In this document: positions 35,332-43,520 of the stretch, piece after piece
How the letters are laid out: each line of letters begins with the position of its first letter
Numbering within the stretch: position 1 is the first letter of the stretch
Origin: RYN-230 sp963770535
GTDB lineage: Bacteria; Actinomycetota; Actinomycetes; Streptosporangiales; Streptosporangiaceae
Length of the DNA: 64,000 nt
Assembly (NCBI GenBank): GCA_963770535.1
Contig: CAVYPZ010000006.1
Coordinates: 1-64,000 of the forward strand
Reading direction: 5' to 3'
Made by a program: the position numbers and the translations under genes
Notes under the pieces: model-generated
Seen by the model: only the letters and a program-made list of their open reading frames with translations
Database searches by the model: none
What the model was told of the DNA's origin: nothing

Positions 35332-35829
35332 TTAAGAAGTGGATAATTCCACCATTGCCCAGAAAACCTTGCCCTCCTCCACCCGAATCTCATACCAGTT
35401 TCATTGCTGGCTCAGCGTTTCTACTAGAAGTAATCCCCTGCCGCTCTCGCTGGACGTATCCACCAGGACCGGCATCGGCGGGCGGGGGTTACCGTCCTGC
35501 ACCTCGATCAAGACGCGCGTTTTATCGCTCATGAGCCGGAACCCGACAGGTGGCGTTCCTGGCATATCCCGTGCGGCCTTCACGCCGTTCGTTACCAGCT
35601 CGGATACCAGCAGCTCGACCGTTTCAGACAGGTCGCCAAGCCCCCACTCGGAGAGCACCTGCTTGGCGTGCAGCCGGGCCCACGGGACGGCTCCCGGGAG
35701 CGCCCCGAGCCAGAGGATGCTGCATAGCAGCCACTCTTCACACACGGGCTGGACCCCGCCGACGCTCTCCACACCGCGACCAGCATGCTGAGAAGCGCTG
35801 ATCGAGGATGGTTTCTCCCTACCGGGCAC
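35332..35829 (-). pseudogene. ATP-binding (HATPase_c_2) regulator with an in-frame TGA
   Basis: Anti-sigma/SpoIIAB-like ATPase domain protein, of the type common beside XRE regulators in actinobacteria. The N-box is ELLVSELVTNGVKAA and the G-box SGRGLLLVETLSQ. Translation from GTG 35829 (GGGAG upstream) stops at TGA 35401-35403, but the frame then continues NWYEIRVEEGKVFWAMVE to TAA 35332, exactly the expected C-terminal strand. Homologues have Trp at the stop position (SQRWNWY-like), so a TGG-to-TGA change is likely. The loss would remove about 23 residues. It is divergent from the XRE gene at 36098. Confidence 0.8.
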
Positions 35830-36097
35830 GGCTGGCTCCCGCCGGAAATAGGTCTTCTTCTCGTTGAACGGTTTGTCCTGTAAGCATGGGCCGGCTGGCT
35901 GGACAGCGGATTACCGATGGGGCAGTTAGGTGCAGACCGCAGGAATTCCCGGCGGGCCACATAATTTCTGCCGCCGCGGCGAACTATGGTCGGGGAATGG
36001 GCACAATACGGCCGGTCTATCTAAGCGGTAAGCCCGGCCTGGCGTACCATGGCGCACAAGCCGCAGACGGCCTGGTCACAGGCAGGGGGTTGACGAC

Positions 36098-37783
36098 ATG
36101 CCGAAAGCTCACCGCAGCCGCCGCGCGAGACTGGCAGCGCTTAGCGCCAAACTGCGCAGGGAGGGCTGGACCTGGTCGCAGATCGCCCGGCGCATCCAGG
36201 CCGATGAGCACATCAATGCGCGGGTGGCCCTGCGACTGGCGCATGGGTGGACGCAGGAAGAGGTCGCCCAGCACTGGAATGACCTTTTCCCCAGCAGTAA
36301 CGGCTCTGCCGGGATCACCAACCAGAACATCTCAAGCTGGGAGAACTGGCCGGAATCAGGCCATGAGCCGTCACTCAAGACCCTCAAGCGCCTCGCCCAG
36401 GTTTACCAGTGCGACGTTGGGGACCTTGTTGACGATGGTGACTTCAGCCATCTCGACGAAACCCACGAGCAGGCCGGCCTCGCACACGCCCCACCCGGGG
36501 AGGATGCCACCGCGCACGGCGACGCGCTGCTCACCGTCCGGGACCCCGATACGGTCAGATGTGCCGCTTTATCCTGCGGCGAGGGCGTATCTGTGATCGC
36601 AAACGGCCCGGCGGCCGAGGATATCTCCCTCCTCCTTCCGTATCTCAACGAGATGAGCACGCTGGGGCGGCTCCCGCTCGCCTCCGCACGAGACCGTGAA
36701 TATGCATACGACAGCATCACTCAACTCCTCGCGCGCTGGGCGGATACCGTGAAGCGCCGCGAACTGCTGCGCATTCTCGGCACAGCCGCGTCATATATCG
36801 CAGCGGTCCCCCTGCTCCGGGATCTCGGAGCCGACGAACAGCAACGTGTCACCAGCAGCCTTGCGCTACCCAGTCGCATTGACTCGGCAACCATCGATCA
36901 CATCGAGGCAGTGCTCTGGCACTGCAAACGTCAAGACGACCTCCTCGGGCCACAGACAGCACTGCACACCGTCGTCGCCGAACGCGATGTCATACGCTGG
37001 CTGCTTCCAGATTGCCCCGGGCCGTTTCGCCCGAGACTGCTGTCCGCGCTGAGCCACGCCTCTCGCATGGCAGGATGGCTTTGCTTCGACCTGGGTGACT
37101 ACGACGGCGCATGGCTGTACTACGACCAGGCCAGGGCTGCCGCTCATGAAGCCCGCAACACTGCCCTGGCTGCGCAGGTGCTGTGCAACATGAGCCACCT
37201 CGCCACCTGGCAAGGGACGCCACGGCTGGGGATCGACCACGCGGTGGCCGCGCAGGGATGGGCCAGGCAGACAGACGACCTCCCCCTGAGGGCCTACGCC
37301 CATCAGGTGGCGGCACGGGCGTACGCCGCCGATGGCGGCCAGGAGTCAACAGACACGCACGTGCTCCGAGAACTCGGATATGCAGAGGAATCTCTCGCCG
37401 GCTCCCAGGACGACAACTCCATCGCCCACTTCAACGGGCCTGCACAGCTCGCATCAGACGAAGGCTTGTGCTACCTGCTGCTAGGGCAAGCCGATACTTC
37501 CGCCAGCAAGTCGATTGACTCGCTGGCGCTCCTTGATCGCTCCTTTGTGCGGAATGCCGCCTTCACCATGCTCACCCTGGGCCAGGCTCACCTTCAGGGA
37601 AAGGTTATCTCCGAAGCAGCAATGGTAATCAGCGACGCAGCCGAACTGGCAATGCAAAACCGCTCAGTCAGGCTAACGGGTGAGATGCGGACTGCAGTCA
37701 GAAGCCTGGCCCCATGGAACGACGTTAAAGAGGTGCGTGAGCTAACCGAGCGTTGCCAAGCGGCAGGGATACTCAGTTCTTGA
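36098..37783 (+). CDS. XRE-family regulator with a TPR-like C-terminal region
   Basis: 561 residues. N-terminal part (1-110) has an HTH with WTQEEVAQHWNDL, ITNQNISSWE and PSLKTLKRLAQVYQCDVGDLVDD. The long C-terminal part is helical and repeat-like (ARAAAHEARNTALAAQVLCNMSHL; AHQVAARAYAADGGQ). Such proteins regulate development or adjacent biosynthetic genes in actinobacteria, often with an ATPase-domain partner like the divergent broken gene. It may control the dapF-ddl-murF operon. Its last 11 nt overlap the convergent GNAT gene. Confidence 0.85.
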   Translation: MPKAHRSRRARLAALSAKLRREGWTWSQIARRIQADEHINARVALRLAHGWTQEEVAQHWNDLFPSSNGSAGITNQNISSWENWPESGHEPSLKTLKRLAQVYQCDVGDLVDDGDFSHLDETHEQAGLAHAPPGEDATAHGDALLTVRDPDTVRCAALSCGEGVSVIANGPAAEDISLLLPYLNEMSTLGRLPLASARDREYAYDSITQLLARWADTVKRRELLRILGTAASYIAAVPLLRDLGADEQQRVTSSLALPSRIDSATIDHIEAVLWHCKRQDDLLGPQTALHTVVAERDVIRWLLPDCPGPFRPRLLSALSHASRMAGWLCFDLGDYDGAWLYYDQARAAAHEARNTALAAQVLCNMSHLATWQGTPRLGIDHAVAAQGWARQTDDLPLRAYAHQVAARAYAADGGQESTDTHVLRELGYAEESLAGSQDDNSIAHFNGPAQLASDEGLCYLLLGQADTSASKSIDSLALLDRSFVRNAAFTMLTLGQAHLQGKVISEAAMVISDAAELAMQNRSVRLTGEMRTAVRSLAPWNDVKEVRELTERCQAAGILSS

Positions 37784-38327
37784 GCGGAAGAATGTATATA
37801 TCGAAGAAGGGTGCCACATGCTGGGGTGCGCCCTTGGCGCGGCCAGCTAGCCGCCACCCAAGATGACGGTAGAATCGTTCCGCGCCTTCGTTGCCGACGA
37901 CCACGGCAAGAGAGGCCCGTTCCTCGGGCCTGCTGGCGAGCAACGTGCTAAGCAATCTCTTCCCGATACCGCGGAATTGGTGGGTGGGCGCAACTGCCAT
38001 GTCGATGACGACGAACGTACGCCCGTCCCATTCCCGCATCGTCTCGACGGCCAGTGGCATCAGGAAGTCGTCCCACCAGTGGGTATCGGATCCAAGCCCG
38101 TGACCGTAAGCGAACCCCACCAGCCTGCCAGCCTCAGTGGCCACAGCGAGCCCGAACGTGGGCTTATCGATGAGCCTCGCGAGGGTGCAGCGCTGGGTTC
38201 GCAGCTTCTCGATTGGCCTGCTGAGTGGCGGACTTGAGAACACGGAAAGGTACAGCTGGCATATGGGCTCGAAGTAAGCGTTCGCCGTCTCACTAGAGAC
38301 CGGCTTGACTGAAACGCAGCTTGCCAT
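37773..38327 (-). CDS. GNAT family N-acetyltransferase
   Basis: About 184 residues from ATG 38327 (GTG 38333 is also possible). Acetyl-CoA binding motif A: VVIDMAVAPTHQFRGIGKRLLS (Q/R-x-x-G-x-G/A). The sequence GFAYGHGLGSDTHWWDDF resembles the GNAT at 55824 (GFAYGHGWRWAEQGDDW). Substrate unknown. The stop overlaps the XRE stop region tail-to-tail by 11 nt. Confidence 0.8.
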   Translation of the reverse strand: MASCVSVKPVSSETANAYFEPICQLYLSVFSSPPLSRPIEKLRTQRCTLARLIDKPTFGLAVATEAGRLVGFAYGHGLGSDTHWWDDFLMPLAVETMREWDGRTFVVIDMAVAPTHQFRGIGKRLLSTLLASRPEERASLAVVVGNEGAERFYRHLGWRLAGRAKGAPQHVAPFFDIYILPLKN

Positions 38328-39156
38328 AACCACCGTCCAGCCCTCATGCCTGGTATCAAGCCCAGATGATCAAGCGTAACTGGTGGGCCAGCGGGCCCGG
38401 GCGGCGGCTCGAGCCTGGCTCCGGGATGCCAGTCACGTTCAACGGGTCGCGCCACCGCCCCGGGGCCTGCCGGACGGCGGTGCACGAGCCGGTGGTCACT
38501 GTCCAGGACACCGGCCTGCACCCACGCATGAACGAACACTGTGCCCAGCTCGCGGGGGGCCGCGCGTCCCTCCAGCAGTGGTCGCACCATCCGCATCCGG
38601 GACGGTTGCGTATACCTCTGAGGATCTGCGAAGGACCTTTGCGTGACCTTTCGTGGCCCCCCGGGTGAGTGTGGTCACCTCGAGCTGGCCGCGGCTGGCT
38701 TCTTCATCGCGCAGGGAGCGGGCCGGGGCAGCTCGCCAGGGCTCAGCTGCTGCTGTTATCCAGTAACGGACCCCGGGCGGACGTGGCCGCGTATCGCATG
38801 CTGCGGACCGGCAAGGCGGTGCAGGAAAGGCTTACCGGCCGGTGAGGGAATGCCTACCCCGGCGTCAAAAGGCGACCCCGGAACCGGATTCCCCTTATAG
38901 GCGTTCTGCCACTCAGCTGACACTTCGGCTGACAACCTGACCTGGTGTTCCGCGCAAATGGTGTTCACGCTGGCGGGCGGCGGACCAGGCCAGCGCCGGC
39001 CGTGCCTGGCCAGGAACCATGACACCCGGGCTGGGCGGCAGTTCCGAGGCTGGCGTGAATGTGACGCGGTTTTACCCGATTTCTATTAGCAGGAGGGCTC
39101 CTGGCTCGCCACAGCCAGGGGGACCGAGCAAGCCCGGACCAGGAAGGAGGAGACAC
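38328..39156. other. 829-bp stretch without a supported gene
   Basis: I see no conserved-looking frame on either strand. A degenerate tRNA-like piece is present near 38880-38925 on the minus strand (AGCTGAGTGGCAGAACGCC), without a proper T-loop. A CTCCTGGCTCGCCACAGCCAGGG hairpin-like segment lies just before the small gene at 39157. Confidence 0.5.
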
Positions 39157-39279
39157 ATGAGGACGATGGCAGCCTTGGCTGACGCGTGGGTAGCAGGCGC
39201 ATGTCAACCGGAGCGCCAGGCGGCTTTCCCCCCGGCAGGTGCGCCGGCCGGTTGCCCGGCAGCTACCCCGGCCCTCTAG
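39157..39279 (+). CDS. 40-residue small protein or leader peptide
   Basis: ATG 39157 is preceded by AGGAAGGAGGAG, one of the strongest ribosome sites in the window. The frame gives 40 residues (MRTMAALADAWVAGACQPER then an Ala/Pro-rich end) and stops at TAG 39277. It overlaps the left arm of an 18-bp perfect inverted repeat (39234-39251 / 39281-39298). A leader peptide with an attenuator, or a small protein encoded by the element, are both possible. It lies 90 nt before the replication-relaxation gene. Confidence 0.5.
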   Translation: MRTMAALADAWVAGACQPERQAAFPPAGAPAGCPAATPAL

Positions 39280-39299
39280 GCCGGCCGGCGCACCTGCCG
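39233..39299 (+). terminator. large inverted repeat overlapping the small gene
   Basis: Arms GGCAGGTGCGCCGGCCGG (39234-39251) and its exact complement (39281-39298), extended by one more pair to 19 bp, with a 29-nt loop that contains the stop codon of the small gene. Translation through the left arm would open the hairpin, which is the layout of an attenuator. Confidence 0.5.
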
Positions 39300-39369
39300 C
39301 TCCGACAGCGGCGGAGCCGCTGGTGGCGGGCGAAATGGACCTCAAGCTGCGAACCGGGACTGATGACTG

Positions 39370-40305
39370 ATGGCATCACATTCTTCTGCGCCCGGGGCGC
39401 GGGCGGTGGCCGGCGACGCTGCGGTGCTGGCTGCCTCCGCCCACCTGACCGGCCGCGACCGTTATCTGGTCCGCATGGTCGGTGAGCACCGCGTGCTCAC
39501 CACCGACCAGCTCGCCGCGATGGGCTTCGGCAACGTGATCACCGCCCGGCACCGCCTCGAGGTGCTGGTCCGGCTCGGGATGCTGCGCCGGTTCCGGCCG
39601 CGCCGCGAGGTGGGGTCGGCGCCGTGGCATTACCTGCTCGGCCCCCTCGGCGCCGCACTGCTGGCCGCCGAAGACCGCGACGATAAGAAATGGCTGCCGC
39701 AGGTCCGCACCGACCGCCAGCTGGCGCTGGTGCAGTCGCAGCGGCTGGCGCACATGACCGGCGCCAGCTGGTTCTTCGTCTCTCTCGCCGCGCACGCCCG
39801 CGGCAGCGGGCACGGCGAGCTGCGCTGCTGGCTGGGCGAGGGCGCCACCGCCCGCTACATCTATGACTGGCACCACACCAGCACCCCGGACGTGCTGCCG
39901 CACCCCGACGGGCTCGGCATCTGGGCCGAAGACGGCCGGGAGGTCACGTTCTTGCTGGAATACGACACTGGCAGCGAGCACCGGCCCCAGCTGGCCGCCA
40001 AGCTGGACGGCTACGCCGCCCTGGCCAGAGACGGATACCGCCAGCGGGCGGCCCGGATCGGGCTGCCGCTGCTGTTCTGCTTCGCCACCCCGCGCCGGGA
40101 GATGTCTGCTCGCCGTGCCCTGGCCGCCAGCGCCAGCGCGGCCGGGCTGCGGATCGCCACCGGCGCGCTCGATCCCCGATGCACCTGCCCGGCCGGGCAG
40201 GTGTGGATGCCGCTGCGCGGCCCGGCCCGTCAGGTCCGGCTCATCGACCTCCCCCACCTGCGCGCCAGCAGCGGCGAGAACCCCGGGGACCCCTACCTGC
40301 CATGA
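39370..40305 (+). CDS. replication-relaxation family protein
   Basis: 311 residues. The winged-helix start (LTGRDRYLVRMVGEHRVLTTDQLAAMGF) and the middle FLLEYDTGSEHRPQLAAKLDGYAAL are the replication-relaxation (Replic_Relax) pattern found on actinobacterial integrative and plasmid elements. It probably acts in element replication or transfer and supports the mobile origin of this region. No relaxase, primase or FtsK-like transfer gene is present, so the element looks reduced. Confidence 0.82.
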   Translation: MASHSSAPGARAVAGDAAVLAASAHLTGRDRYLVRMVGEHRVLTTDQLAAMGFGNVITARHRLEVLVRLGMLRRFRPRREVGSAPWHYLLGPLGAALLAAEDRDDKKWLPQVRTDRQLALVQSQRLAHMTGASWFFVSLAAHARGSGHGELRCWLGEGATARYIYDWHHTSTPDVLPHPDGLGIWAEDGREVTFLLEYDTGSEHRPQLAAKLDGYAALARDGYRQRAARIGLPLLFCFATPRREMSARRALAASASAAGLRIATGALDPRCTCPAGQVWMPLRGPARQVRLIDLPHLRASSGENPGDPYLP

Positions 40306-40709
40306 GCCGTCGCGGTATCCACGCTGGAACACCCTGCCACCGCCGGCCGCCGGCCGGGCCGGCTGGTTACGCCTGTCCGCATTCCGTCCCTGGCCAGGAA
40401 AATAGGCCGCCGGTCTCGTCCTGGCTGGGACGGCCGTCCCAGCCAGGAAGCAGATGCCGCTGGTGGCGCGTCTCGGCTGGCGCGCGACAGGCGCCAGCGG
40501 AACGCCGGCCTCAGTTCGTCATCGCCGCAGGCCAGCAGCAGATTAGGCGGCAGGGTGCCGGCTCTTGTCCTAAGACCATGCCCTAGCCAAGAGGAAGGGA
40601 GCCGCCGGACGCCTGATGACCACCCGCCCGTCCTGTCGTCCCGCAGGGAGGTGAACGCCGCACGGCCCGTCCCGCCCGCAGCCCCGCCTAGCCCACTGCC
40701 ACGACCGCA
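40306..40709. other. intergenic region with palindromes
   Basis: No gene supported. It holds CCTGGCCAGG at 40389-40398 and the 30-bp palindrome at 40419-40448. Confidence 0.5.
40419..40448. repeat. perfect 30-bp palindrome
   Basis: TCCTGGCTGGGACGG followed by its exact complement, without a spacer, 114 nt after the stop of the replication-relaxation gene. It could be a terminator, a protein-binding site or a replication-related structure of the element. Confidence 0.6.
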
Positions 40710-40871
40710 GTGCGCCAGCCTGACCACTCCACCTACCACGCCGCGCACCGCCGCGACGATGACGACCTCGATGCCTACATCAAGGAGCTGATCGGCAACG
40801 CGCCCCCGCTGACCCGCGAGCAACGTGACAAGCTCGCCCTGCTGCTGCGTCCCCGCCACCGACCCCGATGA
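40710..40871 (+). CDS. 53-residue small protein
   Basis: GTG 40710 opens a frame whose C-terminal part DLDAYIKELIGNAPPLTREQ, then RDKLALLL, resembles a short protein often encoded near recombinases of actinobacterial elements. No clear ribosome site is seen, and an in-frame stop at 40689 prevents a longer form. It runs toward the recombinase gene with a hairpin between them. Confidence 0.45.
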   Translation: MRQPDHSTYHAAHRRDDDDLDAYIKELIGNAPPLTREQRDKLALLLRPRHRPR

Positions 40872-40880
40872 CCCAAGGCA

Positions 40881-40911
40881 AGCGCCCCGCCAGCGAGATC
40901 GGCGGGGCGCT
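40881..40911. terminator. bidirectional hairpin terminator
   Basis: AGCGCCCCGCC / GGCGGGGCGCT, perfect 11-bp stem with a 9-nt loop, between the stop of the small gene (40871) and the convergent recombinase stop (40944). Confidence 0.65.
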
Positions 40912-40943
40912 GGCCTGTTCCCCGGCCCGGCGGCCCGAGATGG

Positions 40944-42392
40944 TCAGCCCGCCCGCTCCCGGGCGCCGTCCTCGGCGTCCGGATGATGCCAGGTGAGCTG
41001 CACGGTGGCCGGGTCGAACCGGCGCCGCGCGCCCTTGCCCGGCGACAGCAGCGTGATGCTCATCAGTGTCTTGATGATGGCCCGCTTGCGGGCCAGGTCC
41101 AGCGACACCCACACGTCGGCGGCGTTCTCCGCGGCGACGAGCGGCGCGAGCACATTCTCCCGCGCCGCCTCCTCCAGCTGCGCGCCGATCTCGCCCAGCC
41201 GCCTGTTGGCTGCCTCCGTCCCCGCGACCATCTGCGCCCGCGTCATCAGCCCCAGCGCCCGGTCTGCGGCCATCTCCTCCAGGTTGCGGCGGATCGCCGC
41301 CGCTTCCTCCCGCAACCCCGCCACGTCCGGGCCGCCTTGGGGGACGGCGACTAGGTCGGCGGCGTCAGGAGCCGACAGCCGGACGATCACCGTCCGCTCG
41401 ATGAAGTCCTCAACCGGGGCGGCCCGCCGCGCCACATGCCCGTGGTGGCCGCGCACGCGGCCGGGCGGGGCGCACCGGTAGACGTGATGCCCGGTGTGTG
41501 AAGGCTGCCCGGTGACCACGTTCCCGCACGGGCACAAGGCGAGCCCGCCCAGCAGCGTGCGCACCCCCCGCGGCGGCTTCCGCGCCGGGTCGTCCAGGAT
41601 CCCGCGCACCGCCCGCCAGGTCTCCTCGGCTACCAGCGGCTCCCACTCACCTTTGCCGACGATCTCTCCCCGGTACACCGACAGTCCCGCGATGCGGGGG
41701 TTGAGCAGGATGGTGCGGATCGACTGTCGGGTCCAGCGGCCAGTCTTGGACTGGGCGGGGCGCACCCCAGCGTCGGTCCATTCCCGCATGATCCCGCTCA
41801 GCGTGCCACCGCCCAGCAGCACCGTGCACGCCTCCTCCACCGCTAGCGCCTCGGCCGGGTCGCGGGTCACGTGATCGTCGCGGTACCCGAATGGCCTCGG
41901 GGTGCCCAGCCGGCGCTTCCCGGCCACGGCGGCGGCCTCGTTCGCGAGCTTCTGCCGCTCGGTCTTGCGCTCCTGCTCGGCCTTGGCCACTGCGACCAGG
42001 ATCCGCGCGGCGAGCCGGCCCGAGTCGGTGCCCAGGTCGATGATCCCGTCCGCCTCCGCGAACCGCACGCCGGCATTGTCGAACCGGGGGATCAGGTACT
42101 CCAGGTCCATCGGCTCACGGATGAAGCGGTCCCACTTCCAGCACAGCACCACATCTACGGCGTGCGCGTCGATGAGCCGCAGCGCCTCCTCATACCCAGG
42201 CCGGTACTTCCCCGCCGCGGTGGGGTCCTTGCGGGTCACCCCGATGTCGTTGTCCGACAGCCGGTGAGTGACCCGCCAGCCACGCGCCCCGGCCCGCTTC
42301 TCCAGGTCCGCGAGCTGGTTGGCGACCCCGTGCGCGTCGCCGAGGGTGTCCTTGCTCATCCGCGTGTAGATCAGGCAGTCTAAACGCTCCAT
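40944..42392 (-). CDS. large serine recombinase (integrase)
   Basis: 482 residues from ATG 42392. The N-terminal catalytic domain has LIYTRMSKD with the nucleophilic Ser in RMSKD and CWKWDRFIREP. A recombinase domain follows (KLANEAAAVAGKRRLGTPRPFGY). A zinc-ribbon-like part (CPCG, CAPPGRVRGHHGH) and a coiled-coil segment (REEAAAIRRNLEEMAADRALG) complete it. This is the architecture of phage integrases such as those of phiC31 and phiRv1. Its start is 25 nt from the right att core, so it should be the integrase that inserted the island into the DUF222 gene. The promoter lies inside the att arm. Confidence 0.93.
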   Translation of the reverse strand: MERLDCLIYTRMSKDTLGDAHGVANQLADLEKRAGARGWRVTHRLSDNDIGVTRKDPTAAGKYRPGYEEALRLIDAHAVDVVLCWKWDRFIREPMDLEYLIPRFDNAGVRFAEADGIIDLGTDSGRLAARILVAVAKAEQERKTERQKLANEAAAVAGKRRLGTPRPFGYRDDHVTRDPAEALAVEEACTVLLGGGTLSGIMREWTDAGVRPAQSKTGRWTRQSIRTILLNPRIAGLSVYRGEIVGKGEWEPLVAEETWRAVRGILDDPARKPPRGVRTLLGGLALCPCGNVVTGQPSHTGHHVYRCAPPGRVRGHHGHVARRAAPVEDFIERTVIVRLSAPDAADLVAVPQGGPDVAGLREEAAAIRRNLEEMAADRALGLMTRAQMVAGTEAANRRLGEIGAQLEEAARENVLAPLVAAENAADVWVSLDLARKRAIIKTLMSITLLSPGKGARRRFDPATVQLTWHHPDAEDGARERAG

Positions 42393-42393
42393 A

Positions 42394-42419
42394 TGTGTGA
42401 TTATAACAAACTTGTGCCG
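42394..42419. other. right attachment site (attR) of the island
   Basis: The element arm TGTGTGATTAT (42394-42404) runs to the shared core CCG (42417-42419), after which DUF222 coding sequence resumes (GCTTGCCGCCACGATCAC). Joined with the left end, the element gives a 48-bp attP: 23 nt + CCG + 22 nt with inverted outer arms matching at 10 of 11 positions. Confidence 0.75.
42400..42405 (-). promoter_or_regulatory. -10 box TATAAT of the recombinase, leaderless start
   Basis: The minus strand reads TATAAT, then 7 nt (CACACAT), then the ATG of the recombinase. Transcription starting about 7 nt after the -10 would begin at or next to the A of the start codon, so a leaderless mRNA is expected. No Shine-Dalgarno sequence is present. 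The box overlaps the attR arm, so integration state could influence expression. Confidence 0.55.
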
Positions 42420-42551
42420 GCTTGCCGCCACGATCACCACACCAAGCAAGTCCCGGGCTGGACCGTCACCCAGGACCAGCCTGGCACCCTCACCTGGACC
42501 ACCCCCGGCCGCCGAAGCTATACAACCACCCCCGCCGGGTACCCGGGATAA
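42417..42551 (+). pseudogene. DUF222/13E12 gene, 3' part downstream of island
   Basis: From CCG 42417 the frame reads P-A-C-R-H-D-H-H-T-K-Q, VPGWTVTQDQPG, LTWTTPGRRSYTTTPAGYPG and TAA at 42549. This is the usual C-terminus of DUF222-HNH proteins after the HNH motif. It joins in frame to CCG 23846 (CECNVHP) to make the full CxC...CRHDHH motif. It has no start of its own and is the severed tail of the gene at 22205. Confidence 0.85.
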
Positions 42552-42700
42552 ACGCCCAGCGCCGACGACCTCATTGCTCAGCAGCGCTCATAGGGGGAAC
42601 GCCCCCCGGCCTTCGTGAGGCCAGGGGCCCGTGCGCCGTTAGGCCGTGGAGGCGAAGTCGACGTCGCCGGTGCCCGACCGCGATCCAGGGTGTTTCTGGC

Positions 42701-43339
42701 TCAGCTCTGGCGGCCGGTCAGGGCCACGGTGACACCGACGCCGATCATGGCCAGGCCGCCGGCCCCGCCGACCAGCGCGAACCGGTGCGGGGACCGGGCG
42801 AACCAGGCCCGCAGCCTGCTGGCCACCAGCGCCCAGGTGCTGTCCGACACCAGCCCGATCATGATCGACACCAGGGCCAGCAGCAGCATCTGCAGCGGGA
42901 CGTGACCGGCGGCCCGGTTCACGAACTGCGGCAGCACCGCCCCGAACAGGATCAGCGCCTTGGGATTGGTCACCCCGACCAGGAACCCTTCACGCACCGC
43001 CCGCCGGTCGCTGTGCGCCTGCGCGGCCTGGGCGAACGCCCCGGCCAGCGAGCCGCGCCGCCGGAACGCCTGGATCCCCAGCCAGATCAGGTACAGCGCG
43101 CCCGCCAGCTTCAGCACCGTGAACACCTGCGCGGAGCGCTGGACGAGCGCCCCGACGCCCACCGCCACGCAGACCGCGACCACGTAGTTGCCCGCGGAGT
43201 TGCCGCACACGGTGGCCAGCGCGGTGCGGCGCCCGTACGCGAGCGCCCGGCCCACCACGAACAGGACGCTCGGGCCGGGGATGACGATCAGCACGAACGA
43301 GGCGAGCGCGTAACCGAGGAGGCTTGAGGTCGAGATCAC
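42701..43339 (-). CDS. LysE/RhtB family exporter
   Basis: About 212 residues from GTG 43339. The family motif VIPGPSVLFVVGRALAYG is followed by GNSAGNYV, GVTNPKALILFGAVLPQF and a hydrophobic C-terminus, six membrane segments in all. It exports amino acids or related small molecules. It lies between the DUF222 remnant and the third MetE-like gene, and is divergent from the latter, so it may share control with the CoM genes and export a by-product. The start codon has only a weak ribosome site. Confidence 0.85.
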   Translation of the reverse strand: MISTSSLLGYALASFVLIVIPGPSVLFVVGRALAYGRRTALATVCGNSAGNYVVAVCVAVGVGALVQRSAQVFTVLKLAGALYLIWLGIQAFRRRGSLAGAFAQAAQAHSDRRAVREGFLVGVTNPKALILFGAVLPQFVNRAAGHVPLQMLLLALVSIMIGLVSDSTWALVASRLRAWFARSPHRFALVGGAGGLAMIGVGVTVALTGRQS

Positions 43340-43520
43340 GCTACCGACAGTAACCCGGCCGGGGATTTCTGCCCCGGCGTGGGCAGCCGCGTGCCGAGAC
43401 CGGTCCCCGGGGAGGGAAGAAACTCGCTGATCAGCCGGCCTACGCTCCTGGCACCTATCTGCGGCTGCGCCGGTTCTGAACACGACGCAGTTCGAACACG
43501 ACGCACCGGAAGGAGCGACG

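Noticed and set aside
38880..38925. tRNA-like sequence on the minus strand (AGCTGAGTGGCAGAACGCC)
   Set aside because: The anticodon stem-loop is too short and the T-loop lacks GGTTCGA, so at best it is a degenerate fragment.
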